This document shows, piece by piece, positions 20,604 through 28,202 of a stretch of 64,000 bases of DNA. Below the pieces are notes generated by a model. It worked only from the letters and a program-made list of their open reading frames with translations, did not search any database and was not told the DNA's origin. The translations under genes were made by a program, and so were the position numbers. How positions within the stretch are numbered: the stretch's first letter is position 1; each line of letters starts with the position of its first letter. The DNA is from Leifsonia sp. AG29 (GTDB lineage Bacteria > Actinomycetota > Actinomycetes > Actinomycetales > Microbacteriaceae): contig NZ_VMSF01000001.1 of NCBI RefSeq assembly GCF_009765225.1, forward strand, positions 868,001 through 932,000. Direction: 5' to 3'.

Positions 20604-21908
20604 GTGTCCGATTCCGTGATCCTGCAGGCTCAGAGCAACGACGCGTCGTTCGACGACGTCTGGGACGAGCTCGTCTGGCGCGGACTCATCCACGTCTCGA
20701 CGGATGAGGCCGCGCTGAAAGAGCTCCTGGCCGGAGACCCGATCACCTACTACTGCGGCTTCGACCCGACCGCGCCGAGCCTCCACCTCGGAAACCTCGT
20801 CCAGCTGCTCACGATGCGCCGCCTCCAGCTCGCCGGCCACAGGCCGCTCGGGCTCGTCGGCGGCTCCACCGGGCTCATCGGCGACCCGCGCCCGACCGCC
20901 GAGCGCACGCTCAACACCAAGGAGACGGTGGCCACCTGGGTGGGCTTCCTCCAGGGTCAGGTGACCCGGTTCCTTTCGGCCGAGGGCGACAACGCCGTCC
21001 GACTGGTGAACAACCTCGACTGGACCGCGCCCCTGTCGGCGATCGACTTCCTCCGCGAGATCGGCAAGCACTTCCGCGTCGGCTCGATGCTCAAGAAGGA
21101 CGCCGTCGCGGCCCGCCTCAACTCGGACGAGGGCATCTCCTACACCGAGTTCAGCTACCAGATCCTGCAGGGCATGGACTTCCTCGAGCTGTTCCGCCAG
21201 TACGGCTGCGTGCTGCAGACCGGCGGCAGCGACCAGTGGGGCAACCTCACGAGCGGCACCGACCTGATCCGCAAGGTGGAGGGCACGCACGTGCACGCCA
21301 TCGGGACCCCGCTCATCACGAACAGCGACGGCACCAAGTTCGGCAAGAGCGAGGGGAACGCCGTGTGGCTCGACCCGACGCTGACGAGCCCGTACGCGAT
21401 GTACCAGTTCTGGCTGAACACCGACGACGCCGACGTCATCGACCGGCTGAAGGTGTTCACGTTCCTGACGCGGGCCGAGATCGAGGAGTACGCGGGCAAG
21501 GTCGCTTCCGAGCCGTTCAAGCGGGAGGCGCAGCGCCGCCTGGCCTACGAGGTCACCTCGCTGGTGCACGGTGTCGAGGTCACCGAGGCCGTGATCGCCG
21601 CAGCGGAGGCCCTGTTCGGCCAGGGCGATCTCGCCGAGCTCGATTCCGCCACGCTGGAGTCGGCGCTCCGTGAGCTCCCGAACACGACCACCACCGCTCC
21701 CGGCGCCACCATCGCGCAGGCTCTGCTCGACTCCGGCCTGAGCGCGAGCCTCAGTGAGGCGCGGCGCTCCGTGTCGCAGGGCGGCGTCTACGTCAACAAC
21801 CGGAAGGTCGAGGACTCCGAGCAGCCTGTCGGCGATGCGGTGCTGACCGGCAACATGCTCGTCCTCCGTCGAGGAAAGAAGACGCTCGCGGGCGTCTTCG
21901 TCGAGTAG
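20604..21908 (+). CDS. tyrS: Tyrosine-tRNA ligase
   Basis: 434 aa from GTG 20604 (an in-frame GTG two codons upstream touches the -10 box and is less likely). It is a class I synthetase charging tRNA-Tyr. The HIGH-like motif is PSLHLGN (about residues 53-59), the KMSKS-like motif is KFGKSEGN (about 248), and the tyrosine/tRNA recognition segment GGSDQWGNLTSGTDLIRK is intact. A C-terminal S4 RNA-binding domain (SLSEARRSVSQGGVYVNNRK) completes the normal length. It is the first gene of the conserved tyrS-tlyA-nadK-recN run. Confidence 0.95.
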   Translation: MSDSVILQAQSNDASFDDVWDELVWRGLIHVSTDEAALKELLAGDPITYYCGFDPTAPSLHLGNLVQLLTMRRLQLAGHRPLGLVGGSTGLIGDPRPTAERTLNTKETVATWVGFLQGQVTRFLSAEGDNAVRLVNNLDWTAPLSAIDFLREIGKHFRVGSMLKKDAVAARLNSDEGISYTEFSYQILQGMDFLELFRQYGCVLQTGGSDQWGNLTSGTDLIRKVEGTHVHAIGTPLITNSDGTKFGKSEGNAVWLDPTLTSPYAMYQFWLNTDDADVIDRLKVFTFLTRAEIEEYAGKVASEPFKREAQRRLAYEVTSLVHGVEVTEAVIAAAEALFGQGDLAELDSATLESALRELPNTTTTAPGATIAQALLDSGLSASLSEARRSVSQGGVYVNNRKVEDSEQPVGDAVLTGNMLVLRRGKKTLAGVFVE

Positions 21909-21921
21909 CGGCGCCGCGGCG

Positions 21922-21927
21922 TACCGT
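21922..21927 (+). promoter_or_regulatory. -10 box before the 56-aa gene
   Basis: TACCGT ends six bases before the ATG at 21934, again the leaderless geometry. Confidence 0.4.
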
Positions 21928-21933
21928 TGACCC

Positions 21934-22104
21934 ATGTCGGATGAACCCCGCGATGACGCATCGCACGACGGTGAGGACGGTCTCGTCGACCGCCTCGACG
22001 TGATCGAGAGCCAGCCCCTCGCCTCCCGGGCCGACGCCTACGCTCAGCTCCACGAGGAGCTTCGCCGCGCGCTCGAGGGCGACGACGGCCACGGTCGCGC
22101 CTGA
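21934..22104 (+). CDS. 56-aa acidic protein between tyrS and tlyA
   Basis: ATG 21934 to TGA 22102-22104. The product has an acidic N-terminus (MSDEPRDDASHDGEDGLVDR) followed by an amphipathic helix RLDVIESQPLASRADAYAQL and HEELRRALEGDD. Small ORFs of this kind are commonly found between tyrS and tlyA in actinobacteria. The function is unknown. It is three bases upstream of tlyA, so co-translation is likely. The charged helical composition, not Arg/Pro-rich, supports coding. Confidence 0.7.
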   Translation: MSDEPRDDASHDGEDGLVDRLDVIESQPLASRADAYAQLHEELRRALEGDDGHGRA

Positions 22105-22107
22105 CGC

Positions 22108-22902
22108 ATGGGGGAGAGCCGTCTCGACGTGGCGCTCGCGGAGCGCGGGCTCGCGCGTTCTCGCACGCACGCCGCCTCGCTCATCGCTGACGGGCTGGTG
22201 ACGGTCGACGGGCGGCCGACGGTGCGGCCGTCTGCGAAGGTCAGCGACGACCAGGTGGTCGCCGTCGCCGGTGCCGATCACTACGTCAGCCGCGGCGCCC
22301 ACAAGCTGATCGCAGCGCTCGACGCGTTCGCCGTTTCCGTGGAGGGGCGGGTCGCTCTGGACGCCGGCGCCTCCACCGGCGGCTTCAGCCAGGTCCTGCT
22401 CGAGCGCGGTGCCTCCCGGGTGATCGCCCTCGATGTCGGTCACGGGCAGCTCGCGCCGGAGCTGCGGGCGGAGGAGCGGCTCGAGTCGTACGAGGGCGTC
22501 AACGTGCGCTCGCTGAGCCCGGACGTCCTCGCGGGACTGACCGGTGACGACGTCCGGCCGACCGTGGTCGTGGCCGACCTCTCCTTCATCTCGCTGACGC
22601 AGGTCATCCCCGCGCTCGCGTCGACCGCCGAGCCGGGTGCGGACTTCATCCTCCTCATCAAGCCTCAGTTCGAGGTCGGGCGCCAGGGCATCAAGGAGGG
22701 CATCGTCCGCGACGCGGGACGGCGGGTGGAGGCGGTCACCGACGTCCTGTGGGCCGCTCACGACGCGGGACTCGGGACCGCCGGGCTCATCGCCTCCCCG
22801 ATCGCCGGAGGCCACGGGAACCGCGAATTCCTGGCCTGGTTCCGGGGCGGCGCCCCGGATCCGTCGGCGCTCCGGGAAGACATCTCCCGAATCGCGGGTT
22901 AG
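22108..22902 (+). CDS. tlyA: TlyA family rRNA (cytidine-2'-O)-methyltransferase
   Basis: 264 aa. The N-terminal S4 RNA-binding domain (RLDVALAERGLARSRTHAAS) and an FtsJ-like Rossmann domain with the SAM motif LDAGASTGGFSQVLLERGA (about 90-108) define TlyA, which 2'-O-methylates cytidines in 16S and 23S rRNA and confers capreomycin sensitivity in mycobacteria. The catalytic-type residues are Lys in SRGAHKL, Asp in VVADLSFISL, Lys in LLIKPQFE and the following Glu. It stands in the usual position upstream of nadK. Confidence 0.92.
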   Translation: MGESRLDVALAERGLARSRTHAASLIADGLVTVDGRPTVRPSAKVSDDQVVAVAGADHYVSRGAHKLIAALDAFAVSVEGRVALDAGASTGGFSQVLLERGASRVIALDVGHGQLAPELRAEERLESYEGVNVRSLSPDVLAGLTGDDVRPTVVVADLSFISLTQVIPALASTAEPGADFILLIKPQFEVGRQGIKEGIVRDAGRRVEAVTDVLWAAHDAGLGTAGLIASPIAGGHGNREFLAWFRGGAPDPSALREDISRIAG

Positions 22903-22926
22903 ATGAACGTTGTCCACAAACTCCGG

Positions 22927-22946
22927 CGGGCGGCGCCTGCCGCCCG
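22927..22946 (+). terminator. Short stem-loop between tlyA and nadK
   Basis: CGGGCGG (22927-22933) pairs with CCGCCCG (22940-22946), with a 6-nt loop, 25 bases after the tlyA stop and followed by GGGAAAA. It has no U-tract; it may attenuate or only punctuate the operon. Confidence 0.35.
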
Positions 22947-22997
22947 GGGAAAACCGACAGAATGGGTTGGACGCCATCAGGAGGGAGCGTGACGCAG

Positions 22998-23915
22998 ATG
23001 GGTGCAGCGACGCGGTACATCCTCGTCGTCGCGCACACCGGTCGTCAGGACTCCCTGGAGGCCGGCGTGCAGGTCTGCCGTCAGCTGCTCGCCGCCGGGG
23101 TCGTCCCGGTGCTCAGCGAAGACGAGCGGCGCGACCTGCTCACCGCCGATCCGGGCCTCGGCACGGTCGCCGTCCTCGGTGAGGACGTGCAGGCGAGCGA
23201 GCTGGAGCTCGTCATCGTCCTGGGCGGCGACGGCACGATCCTCCGCGCCGCCGAGCTGGTGCGCGGCTGTGCGGCTCCGCTGCTCGGCGTCAATCTCGGG
23301 CACGTCGGCTTCCTCGCCGAGAGCGAGCGCGACGATCTCGAGATCGCCGTCGCGCGCGGGCTCTCCAAGGACTACGAGGTCGAGGAGCGCATGACGCTCT
23401 CGGCCCGGGTGAAGGTCGGCAAGGAGGTCGTCTACGAGAGCTGGGCGCTCAACGAGGCCACGGTCGAGAAGGCGAGCCGCGAGCGCATGCTCGAGGTCGT
23501 CATCGAGGTCGACGGGCGGCCGATGTCGAGCTTCGGCTGCGACGGGGTCGTCATGTCCACCCCGACGGGGTCGACGGCCTACTCGTTCTCCGCGGGGGGC
23601 CCGGTCGTCTGGCCGGGTGTCGCTGCGCTCCTCCTCGTGCCGCTCAGCGCCCATGCCCTGTTCTCGCGTCCGCTCGTCGTCGACGCCGACTCGTCGCTCG
23701 CGGTCGAGCTGCTCGACCGCACCGGGGGAGCGGGCATCCTGTGGTGCGACGGCCGTCGCGCCTTCGACCTGCCGCAGGGCGCGCGCGTCGTCGTGCGCCG
23801 GTCGCCGATCCCGGTGCGGCTGGCGCGCCTCCACCCGGGGCCGTTCACCGACCGGCTGGTGCACAAGTTCGACCTGCCCGTGACGGGGTGGAGGGGGCCG
23901 GCGGGCCGTGACTGA
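22998..23915 (+). CDS. nadK: NAD kinase
   Basis: 305 aa from ATG 22998; GAGGGAG lies about 10 bases upstream. GTG 22989 is possible but too close to that site, and the longer open frame reaches back into tlyA as shadow. It phosphorylates NAD to NADP. Diagnostic motifs are VLGGDGTILRAAE (GGDGT, about 74-78), ALNEATVEK and STPTGSTAYSFSAGGP. It overlaps recN by 8 bases. Confidence 0.94.
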   Translation: MGAATRYILVVAHTGRQDSLEAGVQVCRQLLAAGVVPVLSEDERRDLLTADPGLGTVAVLGEDVQASELELVIVLGGDGTILRAAELVRGCAAPLLGVNLGHVGFLAESERDDLEIAVARGLSKDYEVEERMTLSARVKVGKEVVYESWALNEATVEKASRERMLEVVIEVDGRPMSSFGCDGVVMSTPTGSTAYSFSAGGPVVWPGVAALLLVPLSAHALFSRPLVVDADSSLAVELLDRTGGAGILWCDGRRAFDLPQGARVVVRRSPIPVRLARLHPGPFTDRLVHKFDLPVTGWRGPAGRD

Positions 23916-25638
23916 CGTGCGAGGCGGCATCGAGGAGATCTCGATCCGCGACCTCGGGGTGATCGGCGAGGCGACGCTGCCCCTGGGGTCCGGGTTCACG
24001 GCGATCACCGGCGAGACCGGCGCGGGCAAGACCATGGTCGTGTCGGCGCTCGGCCTGCTCCTGGGTTCCCGCGCCGACGCCGGCGCCGTGCGTCTCGGCA
24101 GCTCGCAGGCCTGGGTGGAGGGGCGGTGGCGCGTTCCCGCCGAGGGCGACGTGGTCGAGCGCGTGCGTGACGCCGGCGGCGACGTCGACCCGCTCGATGC
24201 CGACGATGCCGAGCTCGTGCTGACCCGGTCCGTCTCCGCCGAGGGGCGGTCGCGCGCCGTTGTGGGCGGGCGCAGCGCGCCGGTGAGCGTGCTCACGGAG
24301 CTGGGCGAGCAGCTCGTGGTCGTCCACGGCCAGTCCGACCAGATCCGGCTGCGATCCGCCGTGGCGCAGCGGCAGGCCCTCGACCGCTTCGCCGGTCCCG
24401 CCTTCGCCGAGGCCGTCGAGACGTACGCGCAGGTCTTCCACCGCTGGCGCGACAATCGAGCCGAGCTGGAGGAGCTGGTCGACGACCAGGAGAGGCGCGC
24501 GCGCGAGGCTGACGACCTCCGCGCGGCCATGGCCGAGATCGAGACGGTCGCCCCGCAGCCGGGTGAGGACGACGAGCTGGCCGATCGCGCGGAGCGCCTG
24601 ACCAACCTCGAAGAGCTCCGTCTCGCCGCGGCCGGTGCGCGCGAACTGCTGTCGGCCGAAGAGACCGAGGGCACGGACGCTCTCGCCCTGCTCGACAACG
24701 CCCGACGCCAGCTCGAGAGAGCGGCGCCCCACGACTCCGCCCTGCAGCCGATGGCGCAAGCGGTGGCCGACGCCAACTATTTGATCTCCGACATCGCAGC
24801 TCAGCTCTCGAGCTACTTGGATGGGCTCGACACCGACGGCGCTCACGAGCTCGAGATCGTGCAAGAGCGGCGGTCAGAGCTTGCCGGGCTCGTGCGGAAG
24901 TACGGCCCGACCCTCGACGACGTTATCCGGACACTCGAGACCGGGAGCTTGCGCCTCCTCGAGCTCGACGGCGACGCCGACCGCATCGACGAGCTCCGTC
25001 GCGAGGTCGAGGCCGACAGTGAGCTGGTGGCGCAGCTGGCGGCCGAGCTGACCGCGCAGCGCCGGGAGGCGGCGGCTCGGCTCGCCGACGCCGTGTCGGA
25101 CGAGCTCACCGCGCTAGCGATGCCCGACGCGCGGATCGTCGTGGAGGTGACGGAGCGGGACGAGTTCACGGCCAGCGGCCGCGACCAGGTCTCGATCCTG
25201 CTCCAGCCTCACTCGGGCGCTGAACCGCGGCCGCTCGGTCGAGGCGCGTCCGGCGGTGAGCTGTCGCGCGTCATGCTTGCGATCGAGGTCGTCATCGCCG
25301 GCACGGATCCGGTGCCCACGTTCATCTTCGACGAGGTCGACGCCGGCGTGGGAGGCGCTTCGGCCATCGAGATCGGGAGGCGCCTGGCCCGGCTCGCCGA
25401 GACCGCGCAGGTCATCGTGGTGACGCACCTGGCCCAGGTGGCCGCCTTCGCCACCAACCACCTGACCGTGGTGAAGGGAAGCGACGGCGCGGTCACAGCC
25501 TCGAGCGTCCGCCGCCTGGACGGCGACGAGCGCATCGCCGAGATGGCGCGCCTCCTCTCGGGTCTTCCCGACTCGGAGAGCGGCCTCGCCCACGCGGCCG
25601 AGCTCGTCGAGATGGCGGCGGCAGCGCGGACGCGCTGA
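23908..25638 (+). CDS. recN: DNA repair protein RecN
   Basis: 576 aa from GTG 23908. It is an SMC-like ATPase that acts early in double-strand-break repair. Walker A GETGAGKT is near residue 38, VHGQSDQIRLRS follows, a long coiled-coil-forming region spans about 180-400, and the head is completed by the signature GASGGELSRVMLAIEVV, Walker B TFIFDEVDAGVGG and VIVVTHLAQVAAF. Length is normal. It is the last gene of the conserved run before the accessory operon on the opposite strand. Confidence 0.95.
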   Translation: MTDVRGGIEEISIRDLGVIGEATLPLGSGFTAITGETGAGKTMVVSALGLLLGSRADAGAVRLGSSQAWVEGRWRVPAEGDVVERVRDAGGDVDPLDADDAELVLTRSVSAEGRSRAVVGGRSAPVSVLTELGEQLVVVHGQSDQIRLRSAVAQRQALDRFAGPAFAEAVETYAQVFHRWRDNRAELEELVDDQERRAREADDLRAAMAEIETVAPQPGEDDELADRAERLTNLEELRLAAAGARELLSAEETEGTDALALLDNARRQLERAAPHDSALQPMAQAVADANYLISDIAAQLSSYLDGLDTDGAHELEIVQERRSELAGLVRKYGPTLDDVIRTLETGSLRLLELDGDADRIDELRREVEADSELVAQLAAELTAQRREAAARLADAVSDELTALAMPDARIVVEVTERDEFTASGRDQVSILLQPHSGAEPRPLGRGASGGELSRVMLAIEVVIAGTDPVPTFIFDEVDAGVGGASAIEIGRRLARLAETAQVIVVTHLAQVAAFATNHLTVVKGSDGAVTASSVRRLDGDERIAEMARLLSGLPDSESGLAHAAELVEMAAAARTR

Positions 25639-25669
25639 GATCAGTCACAAGCCCGAGCTCAATATCGGC

Positions 25670-26314
25670 TCAGGTCTCATTCGGCTGGTCTTTCGCTCGA
25701 CGTCGAGTGCGCCATGCAGCGACGAGGACGACGATCGTGCCCAGAAGGTCGATCAGCGCTGGCGCCATGAGCCAACTGGTGTCCGGCCAGCCCGTTAGCG
25801 GGATCCCTAGCAGGATCGCGTAGATCGGCGCGGGTCCCGCTATGACCAGAACGGCGGACAGGAGCAGGGTGATCCAGAGCGTTGTCCGGGCGAACCACCC
25901 GCGAAGGGGCGTGCGGAGCAGGAGGCAGGCCTGGGCGATTGCAAGACCCCAGATGATCTCCGCGGTGAGCACCACGAAGAAGATGAGGTCTCCCATGCCG
26001 GCCGGAGCGACGGCGATCTTGATGACCGCGAACATGAAGGTGGCGACGATAACCGCGGGGAAGCTCAAACCGAGAATGCCCAGGAATTTGCGCCCGGGCC
26101 GGTCGATCACGGCCAAGGCGCAAACCACCATCACGCACAATGACACGAGCAAGGAGGCGACGTATGCCCAGATGCTCGGCGCGCCGATCGTCAGTAGTGC
26201 AGCGATGACGGAGACGACCAGCGCGATCTGTGAAACCCGTTGCGGGGCTCGCCGCGGCGATTTCCGGCTGATGCTTCGCTCGATGCCGACGGTGGGACTA
26301 GCTGAGGAGTTCAC
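25670..26314 (-). CDS. Six-segment membrane protein of the WXG/lipoprotein operon
   Basis: 214 aa from GTG 26314, with GAGAGG as ribosome site. A basic cytoplasmic N-terminus (about 30 residues) is followed by about six hydrophobic segments (ALVVSVIAALLTIGAPSIWA, VASLLVSLCVMVVCALAVI, FPAVIVATFMFAVIKIAVA, LIFFVVLTAEIIWGLAIA, LWITLLLSAVLVIAGPAPIY, ALIDLLGTIVVLVAAW) and a basic tail. There are no catalytic motifs. It is the last gene of a reverse-strand operon and convergent with recN. It may be a membrane component or immunity-like partner of the neighbouring secreted-hydrolase system; that is inference from position only. Confidence 0.7.
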   Translation of the reverse strand: MNSSASPTVGIERSISRKSPRRAPQRVSQIALVVSVIAALLTIGAPSIWAYVASLLVSLCVMVVCALAVIDRPGRKFLGILGLSFPAVIVATFMFAVIKIAVAPAGMGDLIFFVVLTAEIIWGLAIAQACLLLRTPLRGWFARTTLWITLLLSAVLVIAGPAPIYAILLGIPLTGWPDTSWLMAPALIDLLGTIVVLVAAWRTRRRAKDQPNET

Positions 26315-26344
26315 GGTGAGCCTCTCGGTGGGGTGGATGTGGGA

Positions 26345-26414
26345 GAAAGGGAGAAATGACCCGTTGCCGCGGGGCGGTGGTGCTTTCTGCGGACCGTCCG
26401 GCGACGGGGGTCAC
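26345..26414 (-). pseudogene. Degenerate remnant of a fourth lipoprotein copy
   Basis: Just downstream of lipoprotein gene 1, the reverse strand keeps a GTGA junction and then DNA that aligns with codons for the GGPQKTITELRQQVIS region of the intact copies: the remnant reads GRSAESTTAPRQRVIS in the same register. The signal-peptide part is deleted and the frame diverges after about 20 codons. This indicates an older, eroded member of the tandem array. Confidence 0.55.
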
Positions 26415-27007
26415 GGTTTCGCCGAAGGGGGAGGATCGTCCCCGTGCTCGATGAAGTAGTCGAAGGATTCGTGCGTGGAGCACTCCGACAAGACCTCGAT
26501 CGACATGGTGTCTTCGGTGGCGTAGACGTTCTGGGAGATGCCATCGGCGCGTTCGGCCACCAACAGGATTTGGACGTGATCGCCCTTCACCTGGTCGAAG
26601 ACGGTTCTCAGCGTGAATCCTTGCGACTCCCAGTGCTCGCCGAGGACGCGCGCTGTGTCGTGCGGCTCACCCAGGGGCGCGCGGTATACATGCGCGCGGA
26701 TTTGGTGAGACCCTTTTTCACCGACGGTCGAGCACGAGGCGAGACCGGTGTAGCCAAGGTCGTGACTCCAGGGCACCTGCGGGTCGTACGCGATCCACAG
26801 CCACCCTTCACCGTTGCCCGTGGCGTCGATGGAGTCTTGCAGCAGCGAGATCACCTGCTGTCGCAGTTCGGTGATGGTCTTCTGCGGGCCGCCGGGCGAT
26901 TTCGGTGGCATCGGATCGGACAGGACTGGCACTGATGTGCACCCCGCAAGGAGGGTCGCGATCAGCGCCGCGCCGGTGAAGCGCGCCAGGCGCCGGCCGG
27001 GGCTCAC
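26411..27007 (-). CDS. Tandem LppA-like lipoprotein, copy 1
   Basis: 198 aa from GTG 27007, which overlaps the stop of copy 2 (GTGA). The signal peptide ends in the lipobox LLAGC (Cys about 22), so the mature protein is anchored outside the membrane. The mature part shares PVLSDPMPPKSPGGPQKTIT, ELRQQVISLLQDSIDATG, DTARVLGEHWESQGF, AERADGISQNV and LSECSTHESFDYFIEHG with the other two copies. It resembles the mycobacterial LppA-type lipoproteins as I remember them. It is the most diverged of the three. A partner or immunity role for the adjacent hydrolase is inferred. Confidence 0.75.
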   Translation of the reverse strand: MSPGRRLARFTGAALIATLLAGCTSVPVLSDPMPPKSPGGPQKTITELRQQVISLLQDSIDATGNGEGWLWIAYDPQVPWSHDLGYTGLASCSTVGEKGSHQIRAHVYRAPLGEPHDTARVLGEHWESQGFTLRTVFDQVKGDHVQILLVAERADGISQNVYATEDTMSIEVLSECSTHESFDYFIEHGDDPPPSAKP

Positions 27008-27600
27008 GGTTTCACCGAAGCGGGAGGATCTTCCTCGTGCTCGATGAAGTAGTCGAAGGATTTGTCGGTGGAGCACTCCGAGAGGACCATGATCGACAGT
27101 CCATCTTCGGCGGCAATGACATCCTGGGAGATGCCGTCAGCGCGTTCGGCCGCCAACTGGATCTGGACGTGGTCACCCTTCTTCCAGTCGAAGACGGTTC
27201 TCAGCGTGAATCCTTGGGACTTCCAGTGTTCGCCGAGGACGCGCGCTGTATCGTGCGGGTCTCCGAGCGGGTCGCGGAAGACGAGCCCACTGATCTGGTA
27301 CGACCCTTTCTCGCCAACGGTCGAGCACGTGTCGAGACCGGTGTGGCTGAGGTCATGGCTCCAGGGCACTTGGGGTTCGTGCGCAACCCACAGCCACCCG
27401 TCGCTGGTGCCGGTGGCGTCGATGGAGTCTTGCAAGAGGGAGATCACCTGCTGTCGCAGTTCGGTGATCGTTTTCTGTGGACCGCCGGGCGACTTCGGCG
27501 GTATCGGATCGGACAGAACAGGCACGGTTGTGCAACCTCCGAGGAGAGTCGTGATAACCGCTGCGCCGGTGAAGCGCGCCCAGCGCCGGCCGGGGCTCAC
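27004..27600 (-). CDS. Tandem LppA-like lipoprotein, copy 2
   Basis: 198 aa from GTG 27600, overlapping the stop of copy 3 (GTGA). The lipobox is LLGGC. Its unit has exactly the same length (597 nt, 593-nt period) as copy 1, showing tandem duplication; the central segment GTSDGWLWVAHEPQVPW is identical to copy 3. Differences cluster in QIRAHVY/QISGLVF-like stretches and around the KKGDHVQIQL strand, which may mark specificity surfaces. No enzymatic motif is present. The open frame upstream of the GTG is only read-through of copy 3. Confidence 0.78.
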   Translation of the reverse strand: MSPGRRWARFTGAAVITTLLGGCTTVPVLSDPIPPKSPGGPQKTITELRQQVISLLQDSIDATGTSDGWLWVAHEPQVPWSHDLSHTGLDTCSTVGEKGSYQISGLVFRDPLGDPHDTARVLGEHWKSQGFTLRTVFDWKKGDHVQIQLAAERADGISQDVIAAEDGLSIMVLSECSTDKSFDYFIEHEEDPPASVKP

Positions 27601-28202
27601 GGTTTCGCCGAAGGGGGAGGGTCTTCCCCGTGCTCGAAGAAGTAATCGAAGGATTTGTCCGTGGAGCACTCCGAGAAAACCTGGATCGACAGGCTGTCCT
27701 TGGTCGCATCGACGTCCTGGGAGATGCCGTCTGCTCGTTCGGCCACCAGCCGGACCGCGACGTAGTCGCCCTTGGTCCAGTCAACGACGGTTCGTAGTGT
27801 GAATCCTTGGGACTTCCAGTGTTCGCCGAGGACGCGGGCTGTGTCGTGGGGGTCTCCCAGCGGGTCGCGGAAGACAAGCCCACGGATTTGGTGCGAACCT
27901 TTCTCGCCGACGGTCGAGCACGAAGCGAGACCCGTGTGGCTGAGGTCATGGTTCCAGGGCACTTGTGGTTCGTGGGCAACCCACAGCCACCCGTCGCTGG
28001 TGCCGGTGGCGTCGATGGAGTCTTGCAGCAGCGAGATCACCTGCTGTCGTAATTCGGTGATGGTCTTCTGTGGACCGCCGGGCGATTGCGGCGGTACTGG
28101 ATCAGACAGGACAGGCACTGAGGTGCAACCTCCAAGGAGCGTTGAGATGAGGGTTATGCTGGCCATCGCGGCGAGTTGGCGGGGTCCGACCATAGGGGTC
28201 AC
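27597..28202 (-). CDS. Tandem LppA-like lipoprotein, copy 3
   Basis: 201 aa from GTG 28202 (overlapping the stop of the hydrolase gene) or from the ATG at 28193. The signal peptide has a different sequence from copies 1 and 2 (AAMASITLISTLLGGC), so it is probably the founder gene next to the hydrolase, with the others derived downstream. The mature part shares the SPGGPQKTITELRQQVIS block, STVGEKGSHQIRG and STDKSFDYFFEHGEDPPP with the paralogs. The direct coupling to the hydrolase gene is the strongest hint of a functional pair. Confidence 0.78.
   Translation of the reverse strand: MTPMVGPRQLAAMASITLISTLLGGCTSVPVLSDPVPPQSPGGPQKTITELRQQVISLLQDSIDATGTSDGWLWVAHEPQVPWNHDLSHTGLASCSTVGEKGSHQIRGLVFRDPLGDPHDTARVLGEHWKSQGFTLRTVVDWTKGDYVAVRLVAERADGISQDVDATKDSLSIQVFSECSTDKSFDYFFEHGEDPPPSAKP

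Larger units (their letters stand above)
26411..28202 (-). repeat. Tandem array of three lipoprotein genes
   Basis: Three direct gene-length repeats with a period of about 593-600 nt, each joined to the next by the same GTGA stop/start overlap and the same flanking sequence around the GGTTTC-AC-CGAA-type codons for the last residues. Long stretches are nearly identical in DNA between copies 2 and 3, indicating recent duplication or gene conversion. Confidence 0.8.

Noticed and set aside
26411-28202. Regularly repeated DNA considered as a CRISPR or transposon repeat
   Set aside because: The repeats are gene-length, coding and joined by start/stop overlaps; there are no short repeat-spacer units, terminal inverted repeats or transposase.
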